Shown here: piece by piece, positions 45,602 through 53,843 of the stretch
How the letters are laid out: each line of letters starts with the position of its first letter
Position numbering within the stretch: the stretch's first letter is position 1
From: Deltaproteobacteria bacterium
GTDB lineage: Bacteria > Desulfobacterota > Binatia > UTPRO1
Assembly: GCA_020852955.1 (NCBI GenBank)
Contig: JADYZW010000023.1
Coordinates: forward strand, 1 to 57,124
Reading direction: 5' to 3'
DNA: 57,124 nt
Translations under genes and position numbers: made by a program
Notes under the pieces: model-generated
What the model saw: only the letters and a program-made list of their open reading frames with translations
Told to the model about the DNA's origin: nothing
Databases searched by the model: none

Positions 45602-45841
45602 ATGACCTGTAGAGAGCTCAGTGAATTCCTCGACAACTATCTCGCCGGCGAGCTCAGCCCGGACGTTCGCGGTCGCTTCGACGGGCACCTCGGCGAGTGC
45701 CCGGACTGCGTCGTGTACCTGCGGGGCTACCGCGAGACCGTCGGGCTCCTGCGGGAGATGGGGCGCGATCTCAAGGAAGAGGTACCCGCCGACGTGCCGG
45801 TGGAACTGGTGCGCGCGATCGTCGACGCGCGCAAGCGATAG
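45602..45841 (+). CDS. Zinc-finger anti-sigma-like protein (zf-HC2)
   Basis: A 79-residue cytosolic protein with the HxxxCxxC zinc motif of ZAS-type anti-sigma factors (H29, C33, C36 in HLGECPDC), preceded by the usual helical start TCRELSEFLDNYLAGELSPDV. No membrane segment is present, so it would act as a soluble redox- or metal-responsive anti-sigma factor. It is divergent from the STAS-ECF gene, 224 bp away, which is the likely target. Its 3' end is 2 bp from the end of the convergent sigma-54 activator gene. Confidence 0.8.
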   Translation: MTCRELSEFLDNYLAGELSPDVRGRFDGHLGECPDCVVYLRGYRETVGLLREMGRDLKEEVPADVPVELVRAIVDARKR

Positions 45842-45842
45842 G

Positions 45843-47786
45843 TCAGTCCGCCGCCTCGTTCATGCGGCGGATCCCGAGCTTCTTCATGCGGCTTCGGAGC
45901 GTGCTCGGGTGTACGCCGAGCAGCTTCGCGGCGCCGTCGTTGCCGTCGACGACCCAGCCGCAGCGTTTGAGCGTCTGGACGATGTGGCGACGCTCGGCCT
46001 CGTCGAGGGTGTACGCGCCGTGTTCGTGCGCGGCGGCGACGGGAGCCACGGCCACACTGCGAGGCGGTACCGCCGGCGGTGGCGCCGTGCCGAGGACCTG
46101 CGGCTCGACCTCGAGCACCGGACCCGTCGATAGGATCACCGCGCGCTCGACGACGTTCTCGAGCTCGCGGATGTTGCCGGGCCAGGCGTACTGCACGAGC
46201 CGCTCCATGGTTTCGGCGCCGACGGACTCGATCCGCCGTCCCATTTTCGCCGCGTACTTGGTGATGAAGTAGTGCACCAGCATCGGCACGTCCTCGCGGC
46301 GTGCCCGCAGCGGCGGAACGGCGATGGGGAACACGTTCAGCCGATAGAAGAGGTCGGCGCGGAACGTGCCGTTGGCGACCTCCTGCGCGAGGTCGCGGTT
46401 GGTGGCGGCGATCACGCGCACGTCCACCTTCGACGTTCGCGACGAGCCGAGCGGCTCGAACTCGTGCTCCTGGAGCACGCGCAGGAGACGCAGCTGCACC
46501 TCGGGGGTGATGTCGCCGATCTCGTCGAGGAAGATCGTACCGCCGTCCGCGAGCTGGAAGCGGCCGACGCGCTTCTCGGTGGCGCCGGTGAAAGCGCCGC
46601 GCTCGTGCCCGAAGAGCTCGCTCTCGACGAGACCGGTCGGGAGCGCCGCGCAGTTCACTCTGATGAGCGGCTCGTGGCGGCGTGGCGAGCTGTTGTGCAC
46701 CGCGCGGGCGATCAGCTCCTTCCCCGTGCCGGTTTCGCCGAGGATCAGCACGGTCGAGTCGGTAGGGGCCACCTGACTCGCTTTCTTCAAGGTCTCGCGG
46801 AGCGCCGGCGAGCCACCGATGATCTCCTCGAAGTTGTACTCGCTGTTGATCTCCTCCTGGAGGTAGAGGTTCTGCTGCTGGAGGCGGTTGCGCTCCTGCT
46901 CGGCGAGCACGCGCGCCGTCACGTCCACCAGCATAGTCCGGGTGTACTTGCCGTCGGGCTCCGGCTTGGACCACCACTCGACCCAGACCGGGCGGCCGTC
47001 GTCTTTCCGCCGGAGCTCGAGCTCGATGCACTCGCGCGGTATGCCTTGCTGGATCGCGGCGATCGCCTCCTGCACGCGCGCCTGCGTTTCCGGGGTCGGT
47101 GCGACCAGCGAGAGGCCGAGGGTGCCGACCACTTCGTCCGCTTTGAGTCCGAGGAGGGCGATCGCGGCGCGGTTCGCGCTTACGAAGCGGGACTCGGTGT
47201 CCTCGTAGACGTAGGCGATCGGCGCCTCGTCGTAGAGATCGCGGAACCGCTTCTCCGAATCCCGGAGCAGGCGCTCGTCGCGGGTGCGGGCGAGCTCAGC
47301 GGCGGCACGGGCGGCGAAGATCTGGAGGATGCCGAGCCGCCGGGACTCCTCGGGCATCTCGGCGTCGTCAAGGATGGCTAGGTGCCCGAGCACCCGACCG
47401 GCGCGGTCGAGGAGCGGGACGCCGAGGTAGCTCTCGACGCCGAGATCCGCGAGCGCGGTGTCGGCGGGAAACTTCTGCTGCACCTGCCGCGGGTGGTGGC
47501 AGATCGTGCCGCGGGCCACGTCTTCGCAGGGCGTCCCGGCGAGGTCGTACTCGATGTCGTCGAGGAAGGCGCCGCGGCCCCAGAAGGCCAGCGTGCGGAC
47601 GCGTGTCTGGGCGTCGGCGAACTCGGCGACGAACGCGTGACTTGACGAGAGTGCGAGGCCGAGATTCCGGACCAGGGACGGAAAGAACGCCTCGCCGGTC
47701 GCCGTCGCGGTCCCCTCGACCAGGCGGCGCAATACGCCGAGCTGGTCGTCGTCCGGCGCGGCAGGGGGCATGACGCGTCCGACCAT
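45843..47786 (-). CDS. GAF-PAS sigma-54-dependent activator (FhlA-like)
   Basis: A 647-residue enhancer-binding protein. The N-terminal GAF domain is at about 20-170 (LGVESYLGVPLLDRAGRVLGHLAI). A PAS domain follows at about 180-300 (RFRDLYDEAPIAYVYEDTESRFVSANRAAIALLG). The AAA+ domain is at about 318-550, with Walker A GETGTGKE, the GAFTGA loop and GGTIFLDEIGD. A Fis-type helix-turn-helix ends the protein (GNDGAAKLLGVHPSTLRSRMKKLG). Small-molecule or redox sensing via GAF/PAS is inferred. ATG 47786 is used; 47771 is also possible. It stands upstream of the cyclase gene on the opposite end of the STAS-ECF block. Confidence 0.88.
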   Translation of the reverse strand: MVGRVMPPAAPDDDQLGVLRRLVEGTATATGEAFFPSLVRNLGLALSSSHAFVAEFADAQTRVRTLAFWGRGAFLDDIEYDLAGTPCEDVARGTICHHPRQVQQKFPADTALADLGVESYLGVPLLDRAGRVLGHLAILDDAEMPEESRRLGILQIFAARAAAELARTRDERLLRDSEKRFRDLYDEAPIAYVYEDTESRFVSANRAAIALLGLKADEVVGTLGLSLVAPTPETQARVQEAIAAIQQGIPRECIELELRRKDDGRPVWVEWWSKPEPDGKYTRTMLVDVTARVLAEQERNRLQQQNLYLQEEINSEYNFEEIIGGSPALRETLKKASQVAPTDSTVLILGETGTGKELIARAVHNSSPRRHEPLIRVNCAALPTGLVESELFGHERGAFTGATEKRVGRFQLADGGTIFLDEIGDITPEVQLRLLRVLQEHEFEPLGSSRTSKVDVRVIAATNRDLAQEVANGTFRADLFYRLNVFPIAVPPLRARREDVPMLVHYFITKYAAKMGRRIESVGAETMERLVQYAWPGNIRELENVVERAVILSTGPVLEVEPQVLGTAPPPAVPPRSVAVAPVAAAHEHGAYTLDEAERRHIVQTLKRCGWVVDGNDGAAKLLGVHPSTLRSRMKKLGIRRMNEAAD

Positions 47787-47844
47787 AAGCGAATCGGTCC
47801 ACCATGCAAGCGGCGGAACGTGCGCAGCGCCCGGCCGGCGTTCG

Positions 47845-50103
47845 TTACTTCGTCGTGAAGACCTTCACGCCGGTCCACTCTGCACCGGGCGCGTGGACGA
47901 GGAGATCGCGGCAGCGCGCCGCCAAGTGCCGGCTCGGAGCATCGTCCGGGTGCGCGCGGAGGAGAGCGGCCGCCTCGTCGAGCCGACGGGCGAAGTACGC
48001 GTCGAGTGCCGCCTCGTAGGCGGTCACGTGTGCCGGGGGCGGCTTACCGGGAATCCGCCTGCCGACGAGCTCGTAGATCTCGACCGGCTGCTGCTTGCCC
48101 TTCACCGCCACTACGTCGAGACGGCGGAAGCAGAATGCATCGGCCGCGCCCTGCGCGACGGCCGCGCTGACGACGATGGCGACCCCGTACTCCTTGGCAA
48201 GGCCCTCGAGTCGCGAGGCGAGGTTCACGCCGTCGCCCATCGCGGTGAAGCTGAAGCGGTCCGGTGCGCCGAAATGTCCGATGTGTACCCGCCCGCGATG
48301 GATGCCAAAGCGAGTGGGCCAGGGCGCCCGGCCGCGCCAGGCGTCGCTCGCGAACAGCGCCCGCAGCCCTTCGACGGACGCGACCGCCGCCTCGCATGCC
48401 CGCCGCGGGTGGCATGCTATCGGTCGCGGCGCGTTCCAGAGCGCCATCACGCCGTCCCCCGTGTACTTGTCGATGATGCCGTCGCTGGCGTGGATCGCGT
48501 GCGTCAGCACCTCGAGATAGGCGCCGAGACTGGTCGCCAGAACGTCGGGGTCGAGCGCCTCGGCGACGGTCGTGAAGCCGGCGACGTCCGAGAAGAGCAC
48601 GGTGACGTCCTGGACCCGAGCGCCGAGTGTGGGCTCGTGGTGCGCATCGTAGAGCTCGCGGACGAGGTCGAGCGGGACGTACTTGGCGAGGGCGCGGAGC
48701 GCCGTCTTCGCCTGCTCGATGCTCCGGGTGGCTTCGTGGACGTCGCGAAACGACGCGGGGCCGTCGTTCGATGCCGCGAAGTCGAAGTGTCGGAGACGGG
48801 TGGCCTGACCGATCAGGCGTCGGATGTCGCGGCGCATCGCCCGGAGCATGATCGAGGACGTCGCGGCGACGGGAAGGACCAAGGCGAGGGCGAAGCCGAA
48901 CGCGCGCCGTCGCGATGCGTCGAGCGCGCCGAGATAGCGTGATTCCGGGACGGCGATGCCGACGAGCCATCCGTGCATGCGATCGCCGAGTAGTGCGGCG
49001 ACGCTCACGAGATGGGAGACCCCGCCGACGTCGAGTCGCGTCACCATCGGCTCGTCGCTCGTGGCGTCGCGCAATGCCGGCGCCGCGAGTGCGGCGGCAA
49101 CCGACGCGGGCACCGCGGCGGACACGACCCGCACGTCGCCGAAGTCCGGGTCAGGTCCGCCGTCGCGATCGAGCAGGTCCAAGCGATCGGACGGTGAGAC
49201 CCGCGAGATCAGCCTGCCGAACCGATCGCAGAGGAACACGATGTGCTCGTCGCCGGCGGCCTCGGCCGCGGCCGGCCTTCGGTCGTCCACGGCGATGTGC
49301 GTGAGATCGTCGACGCGATCGCTGTTCAGGGTGACGCGCGCCACGCCGAGGAACGTGCCGCCTCGCGTCCAGAGCGCCTTCTGGATGCTCACGACGCGAC
49401 GGCGCTCGGCCTCGGGAAGACCACCGTCCGCTTCGAAGAACGCCAGGTCGCTCCAGAGCGCACGCCCGCGGAACTCGGGGCGCGAGGGCGTCGTGAACGA
49501 GGGATGGATCGTCGGGTCCGTCGTCTCGGCGTCCGCAGGCTCGGTGGGGGTGCGCGTCCCGTCCGGTGCGATCCAGTGCTCTTCGGTGCGCCATGGGCCC
49601 GCTCCGACGGTCAGCCGGCGCACGAGCAGATCGTCGGACTCGGCGGCCGTCGCGCGGGTCACCGATATCTGGCCCGACTCCGCCGGTGCGAGGCGCAAGT
49701 CGCCGGCGTCGTGCGGCGGGTCGCCGTGCTCGTAGGTGCCCGTCGCCCGCCCGTACGTGAAGGTGATGTCCGCCACCTGCGGATGGCCGCCGAGCGCGCC
49801 GACGAGCACCGGCTCGGCGGTTTCCGCCGTCAAGAGGCCGAGCGCCGCTTCCGCCTCGAGCGCGGCGACGAGGCGCTCCGCCTCGCCGAGATGCTCCGCG
49901 AGCCGCTCCGTCACGCGTCGGCTGGCTTGCCGCATGAGCTGCTCCGACGCGACGAGGATGGTACGCCGCGACGCCGCGTCGAGCAGCGACAGCACAACGG
50001 CGAGCACGAAAACGAGGACCGCGAAGACGAGCGAGAGGAACCGTGCCAGCGTGAGTCGAAGCGGAGCCACGAGGGATCCCTGATCGACATGCGACGTCCG
50101 CAT
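47845..50103 (-). CDS. Membrane class III adenylate/guanylate cyclase with extracytoplasmic sensor
   Basis: A 752-residue protein. Residues 17-42 form a first membrane helix; ~45-390 a large extracytoplasmic sensor (Cache-like, WSDLAFFEADGG); a second helix (AFGFALALVLPVAATSSIML) is followed by a HAMP-like region and then the cyclase domain (about 490-700). Cyclase motifs: VLFSDVAGFTT (metal aspartate), KYTGDGVMALWNAP (second metal aspartate) and FSFTAMGDGVNLASRLEG (transition-state Asn/Arg). The C-terminal ~60 residues (ARRLDEAAALLRAHPDD) are TPR-like. It would make cAMP or cGMP in response to an external signal. Nucleotide specificity is not certain. Confidence 0.88.
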   Translation of the reverse strand: MRTSHVDQGSLVAPLRLTLARFLSLVFAVLVFVLAVVLSLLDAASRRTILVASEQLMRQASRRVTERLAEHLGEAERLVAALEAEAALGLLTAETAEPVLVGALGGHPQVADITFTYGRATGTYEHGDPPHDAGDLRLAPAESGQISVTRATAAESDDLLVRRLTVGAGPWRTEEHWIAPDGTRTPTEPADAETTDPTIHPSFTTPSRPEFRGRALWSDLAFFEADGGLPEAERRRVVSIQKALWTRGGTFLGVARVTLNSDRVDDLTHIAVDDRRPAAAEAAGDEHIVFLCDRFGRLISRVSPSDRLDLLDRDGGPDPDFGDVRVVSAAVPASVAAALAAPALRDATSDEPMVTRLDVGGVSHLVSVAALLGDRMHGWLVGIAVPESRYLGALDASRRRAFGFALALVLPVAATSSIMLRAMRRDIRRLIGQATRLRHFDFAASNDGPASFRDVHEATRSIEQAKTALRALAKYVPLDLVRELYDAHHEPTLGARVQDVTVLFSDVAGFTTVAEALDPDVLATSLGAYLEVLTHAIHASDGIIDKYTGDGVMALWNAPRPIACHPRRACEAAVASVEGLRALFASDAWRGRAPWPTRFGIHRGRVHIGHFGAPDRFSFTAMGDGVNLASRLEGLAKEYGVAIVVSAAVAQGAADAFCFRRLDVVAVKGKQQPVEIYELVGRRIPGKPPPAHVTAYEAALDAYFARRLDEAAALLRAHPDDAPSRHLAARCRDLLVHAPGAEWTGVKVFTTK

Positions 50104-50292
50104 CGTCCGGTCCCCGTTGGATGCCGGCGGGTCGCGCGGGTTTCGCGGCGTGCCGCGGGCCCCGCCGTGGTGCTGTGCACATCCCCCTGGCGTGCTCGCA
50201 AATACCAGGTTTGGCCTCGTGCGGACGCGTGTGGTAACGCGGGGTCACGATCGCGGGACCCCACACGTGATCGCATCGGGTCGAGTTGACAG

Positions 50293-50388
50293 GACTCTTT
50301 AGCCGCGTTTTCGCCGACCCTTCGCTCCTGCGGAGGGAACCTTCCAAGTCGGACGTTGTCTTGACCTCTACTGCTGTTTGCCACAGCG
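50293..50388 (+). repeat. Dispersed repeat, copy C (type 1 left end)
   Basis: Begins GACTCTTTAGCCGCG and ends CTGCTGTTTGCCACAGCG, with the TTCGCTCC-TGC-GGAGGGAA hairpin and AAGTCGGACGTTGTCTTGA core. TTGACAG stands directly before it. Its right end is fused to the C-terminal fragment of an FAD oxidase that lacks its 5' part. Confidence 0.85.
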
Positions 50389-50852
50389 CCGTCTCCGCGC
50401 TCGGCGGTCGCCGCCTGGACGAGGAGGTCGCCCGCACCTGGTGGCGCCGCCGCACCGGGCAGCTCAGCGAGCCCGCCCTGCCCTTGCCCTCGCTGCAGCT
50501 GTGCGCCTCCCCCAGCCGCGAAGCCGCCGTCTACGACGCCGTGCTCACCGCCGCGCGCTCCGCCGACGCCACCGCCCGCGCCCACATCGCCCGCTTCGAC
50601 GCCGACGGCGCCGTCCTGTTCTTCACCTTCACCACCCCCGGCGGCGCCGCCCTCGCCGGCGAGCCGCTCGACGACCTCATCGACGACAGCGCCGCCGCCG
50701 CCCAGCAGGCCGGCGCCGTCCTCCTGGGCGCCGCCAACCCCGCCTTCGAGCCCTACTTCCAGTCCTTGCGCGCCGCCATGGATCCCGCCCGCATCCTGAA
50801 TCCCGGCGCCCTGCGCGGGCTAGCCGAGGCCGAGGACGAGGTCCGCCCATAG
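50389..50852 (+). pseudogene. C-terminal fragment of an FAD-linked oxidase
   Basis: About 154 residues matching the end of an FAD-binding oxidase (alkyl-DHAP synthase/lactate-type): TWWRRRTGQLSEPALP, ARFDADGAVLFFTFTTPGG, AAQQAGAVLLGAANPAFEPYF and MDPARILNPG. The N-terminal FAD-binding half is absent; the frame begins at repeat copy C. No start codon belongs to it. The 3' end overlaps the next, oppositely oriented fragment by 33 bp. Confidence 0.72.
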
Positions 50853-51488
50853 ATCGTCGACCGCCTCGAGGCCGACGCTCACCCGCAGCAGGCCGTCGCC
50901 GACGCCGATGGCGGCGCGATCGGTCGGTGACAGGCCGCGGTGCGAGGACGATGCCGAGTGCGACAGCGTCGTCGTCACCCCGCCCAGGCTCGGAGTCAGC
51001 GTGATCAACGAGCAGCTGCGCACGACCCGTTCCGCCGCGGCGAGGTCCCCGGTATCGAAGCTGACCAGGGCGCTGCGCTCGGCGGTGTGCACCGCGAGAA
51101 CCGCCGGGTGCGCGCGCAGCCGGCGCGCGAGCTCGGCGGTGGTCGTCCACGCCCGCTGCATGCGAACCTCGAGCGTGCGCAGGCCGCGCACCGCCAGCCA
51201 GGCGTCGAACGGCGCCGCGGTCAGGCCCATCCGGTAGGCGACCGCGCGGGCCGGCTCGATGAGCGCCGCGCTGCCGCACAGCACGCCGGCGATCAGATCG
51301 TGGTGGCCGCCGAGGAACTTGGTCACCGAGTGCACGACCACATCCGCCCCCGCGGCCAGCGGTCGGCCGCGCACCGGCGTGGCGAAGGTGTTGTCGACCA
51401 TGAGCAGCACGCCGGCCTCGCGGCAGGCGGCGGCCAGGGCCGGAACGTCGGTCTCGCGCAGCAGCGGGTTGGACAGCGACTCGACCAA
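50820..51488 (-). pseudogene. C-terminal half of a trans-sulfuration PLP enzyme (MetB/MetC family)
   Basis: About 222 residues of a Cys/Met-metabolism PLP enzyme. [37 protein letters not shown] is followed by the PLP-lysine signature [16 protein letters not shown], then [25 protein letters not shown]. The first ~160 residues of the enzyme are missing. At the 5' end (about 51,487) the sequence changes abruptly into the start of an IS66 tnpB gene, so an insertion removed the front part. The TTG at 51488 is not a native start. Confidence 0.75.
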
Positions 51489-51549
51489 ACGACCGGCGCA
51501 AATCTACCGGCTCGGTGCAGACGAAGATCCGCACGTGGGCCGGGATCAT
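51487..51549 (-). pseudogene. tnpB: tnpB fragment of IS66 (first ~21 codons)
   Basis: Reads [21 protein letters not shown], the conserved start of IS66 TnpB, then leaves homology at the junction near 51,487. The ATG at 51549 overlaps the tnpA stop by 4 bp, the usual coupling in this family. Confidence 0.75.
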
Positions 51550-51872
51550 CGCGGCGCCTCGAGCACCGTGAGCAGCGTGCGCAACGTCGCGGCATCGAAG
51601 CCGGACGCGACGCCGATCCGATACCCGGCCGGTAGCACGACCTCGAGCGCGGGCGGACTCGGCGTCGCGCCGACGAGCTCGACGAACGTGACCGCCTGCG
51701 CCGGTGCGCCCGCGGTCGCGGTCGGTGCGGCCGACCGCAGCTTCCACTTCCAGAAGCTGAGCGTCCGCGGATTGACCCGCTCGCGCGCCGCGAACGCGGC
51801 CCGCGTCAGCCCACTGCGCTCCCACCGCGCCACGCGCGCCGCCCACTGCTGCCCCCGCGTCTCATGCCCCAT
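51546..51872 (-). CDS. tnpA: IS66-family accessory protein TnpA
   Basis: A 108-residue protein typical of the first ORF of IS66 elements: [39 protein letters not shown], with a helix-turn-helix look, followed by a short beta region ([24 protein letters not shown]). It appears complete but the element around it is partial. Codon use and GC are like the rest of the window. Confidence 0.8.
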   Translation of the reverse strand: MGHETRGQQWAARVARWERSGLTRAAFAARERVNPRTLSFWKWKLRSAAPTATAGAPAQAVTFVELVGATPSPPALEVVLPAGYRIGVASGFDAATLRTLLTVLEAPR

Positions 51873-51933
51873 GCCTTCGCGGTGTACGGCATCGCAACGT
51901 GTCCGTCAGCCACGCGGTTCGCCGAACGCTTAC

Positions 51934-52072
51934 GCTTCCCCCAACCAAATGGCACGAGTATCTCGCCGACCCGACGCTCGCCGACGCCATCTGCGATCGG
52001 CTCCTCCACCCCGCGCACCGACTCGTGCTAAAGGGACCGTCCCGTCGAAAGGAGGCCAGCCCCGACCGCTAA
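51934..52072 (+). pseudogene. istB: C-terminal fragment of IS21-family istB
   Basis: The + strand reads [35 protein letters not shown], the conserved C-terminus of IstB ATP-binding proteins, ending in TAA at 52,070-52,072. The N-terminal part, with the ATPase motifs, and all of istA are absent because of the IS66 insertion at 51,933. Confidence 0.75.
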
Positions 52073-52097
52073 CCCACACCCGCGTCGCTTCGCTCCG

Positions 52098-52152
52098 TGA
52101 TCACGATGCCCGATCACGCTGATCACGATGGAGCGATCGAGGTGATCACGAT
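52098..52152 (+). repeat. IS21 right-end repeats (TGATCACGAT series)
   Basis: TGATCACGAT occurs at 52,098, 52,120 and 52,143, with a partial copy GATCACG at 52,112; the full copies are spaced 22 and 23 bp. IS21 ends carry several such repeats bound by the transposase IstA, and this set follows the istB fragment directly. From here to 52,381 I see no convincing gene (one weak minus-strand ORF at 52,123-52,270). Confidence 0.55.
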
Positions 52153-52381
52153 CGCCGGAATCCGCACCGCTACCACGGAACCAGTATTCTCGCTCTCGAC
52201 CTGCACGAGCAGCGGAGAACACTGCGGCTCGTTCATAGCGATCGCCAAGTGCTGCGAACCCAGATTCATGCCGCGCACGGCGTGATCGCCCTTCCACGTT
52301 GTAACACGCGTCGCAGGTCTCCTCGCTACGCCGATGCCGACCTGGCACGCCCCCTGCTCTCGCGGCGGCAGGAGGTGGCCC

Positions 52382-52558
52382 ATGCGCAACGTCGCGAGGA
52401 GAGTGACCATTGTCGTCGTGTCGATCGTGTTCCACGCAATCGGCGACGCGCCGGCCACGGCGCTCCCGTCCGCGCTCGAGCATTGCCGGGCAACGCAGCA
52501 GATGCCCCCGGATCGGCCCGAGCTGTTTACGGGCGGAAGGTCGCGGCTGCCCGCGTGA
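52382..52558 (+). pseudogene. N-terminal fragment of a small cysteine-type secreted protein
   Basis: A 58-residue frame with a signal peptide (MRNVARRVTIVVVSIVFHA...) followed by LPSALEHCRATQQ, which resembles the post-signal segment of the cysteine-rich family (LPALAQCQDAI at 31,097). A GGAGG ribosome site precedes ATG 52382. The frame ends shortly after it meets the oppositely oriented pseudogene, so the rest of the protein is missing. Confidence 0.5.
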
Positions 52559-53743
52559 TCTCGCGCACCGGGCCCGGAAGGCCGAGTACGTTGTTCACCG
52601 CCGCGCTGGTGCTCGGCCCCGCGCAACCGACGGCGGCGAGCCGGGGCGTGAACGCGTCGGCGACGGGTGGGTCCGCGAGCCCCGGCGCGACCAGCGTGCC
52701 CGTGCCTTGCGCGGCCGGAAAGGACGAGAAGGGACCGGTCAGGAAGCACAATCGATGCTCGTCCTGACAGCTCCCGGCGGCGCCGCCGCAGTCCGCGTCG
52801 GAGCTACAGTAGCGATGCCCGTGGCCGGAGGCGACGGAGCACCTCCCGGACGTCGGACCCTGGGTGCACTCGCCCTCGCCGCCGAGCGCGCCGGTATCGA
52901 GGCAGACTGCGGCGTTCGGCACGCGCGGGTTCGTGGAATCGCCGACGAGGCACGAGCTCGGCTTGGTCGGCAGCCCGGCCGATTGCACGAACCGCCGGGA
53001 CACTCGCTTCCGTTGGTGCACGGCGTCCCCACGTTGCCGCCGCCGATGCAACGCCGACCGCCGCAGATCGGCCCCGTCGGTCCCGGCGGATCCGGACAAT
53101 CGACGTTGGCGGCGCAGGGCTCGGCATTGGCGTTGTTGCACGTGTCGCAGAGGCATTTGCTGCCCGGCGCTCCGAAGCAGCCGGGACTGTCGGCGGAGCG
53201 CGTCCGGGTGACGACGTCGGTCGTGTAGTTCCGCTGGATCGGCAGCGCGGCGACCAGGGTCGCGGCGGTCGGCGGGCAGTCGAGGCTCGGGGCGTCGAAG
53301 TCCGGGCGCCCCGGCACGGTGCCGTTCGCGTCGCACGGGTCCCCGTCATGCGCTCCGTCGCTACAGGTGCCGCCGACGACCCCGTCGTTCGCGGCCCCAT
53401 CGCCGAGACAGCGCGGACAGGGATGATCGGTCAGGACGAGACCGGGGAAATAGAGCCGCTGGATCGACGCGATCGCCGCCGCCAACGCGCCGGTCTCGAC
53501 GTCCACCGTCCCCGACACCGGCCCCGCAAATTGGTTCGTTCCGCAGAGCGCGACGCCGCCGGCGTAGATCGGCTGGAGCGTGCCGAGAAAGAGCTCGCAG
53601 GTCCCACCCGCGACCCCGCAGTCGGGGTCGCTCGTGCACTCGCCGCTGGTGTCGCCGACGCAGCGCCGGTTGCGAAGCTCGTTCGCGCCGACGTTCGCGA
53701 GCGGGCCCGCGAGCGCGCACGTGCCGCAGGAGTGATAGAAGGC
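52527..53743 (-). pseudogene. Frameshifted C-terminal part of a cysteine-rich secreted protein
   Basis: About 400 residues in two frames. The first part (from 53,743 down to about 52,980) has cysteine blocks such as CTSDPDCGVAGGTCELFLG, CPRCLGDGAANDGVVGGTCSDG and CGGRRCIGGGNVGTPCTNGSECPGG. After a shift near 52,980 the second frame continues with SSCLVGDSTNPRVPNAAVCLDTGALG, CSSDADCGGAAGSCQDEHRLC and LGLPGPVREI. The end resembles the end of the 28,388-30,919 protein (LGLPGP/GGLPGPGAI). The 5' end is missing and lies at repeat copy E. It is therefore a broken paralogue. Confidence 0.72.
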
Positions 53744-53800
53744 AGCACTACCCGCCTTTCCGCACCGGCCGGACGACATCAACCTCCGAAGTCGGACACG
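53744..53800 (+). repeat. Dispersed repeat, copy E (type 2 left end, right end lost)
   Basis: Begins GCACTACCCGCCTTTCCGCACCGGCCGG like copy D and continues through CCTCCGAAGTCGGACACG. It lacks the common right end (CTGCTGTT...CCACAG). It lies between the truncated cysteine-rich gene and the 3' end of the propeller gene at 53,844. Confidence 0.75.
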
Positions 53801-53843
53801 CTTCGGCCTTTCCTACGACTTTCGTCCTATTCCAAACGACGGA

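Larger units (their letters stand above)
51487..51933 (-). mobile_element. IS66-family remnant (terminal repeat, tnpA and start of tnpB)
   Basis: On the minus strand the element begins with a terminal repeat GTAAGCGTTCGGCGAACCG (51,933 inward), continues with tnpA, and ends after the first ~21 codons of tnpB, where it is fused to the PLP-enzyme fragment. tnpC (transposase) and the other end are missing, so it cannot move. Its outer end lies inside an IS21 istB, so the IS66 entered an older IS21 copy. Confidence 0.75.

Noticed and set aside
52123..52270. A 48-residue minus-strand ORF (MNLGSQHLAIAMNEPQ...)
   Set aside because: It overlaps the IS21 right-end repeats, has no ribosome site that I can defend and no recognisable family; too weak to annotate.
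31091..53800. The dispersed repeats as integron attC sites or a CRISPR array
   Set aside because: No core sites of the RYYYAAC/GTTRRRY kind, no cassette-sized spacing and no integrase; the copies are 3-10 kb apart, so a CRISPR array is excluded.
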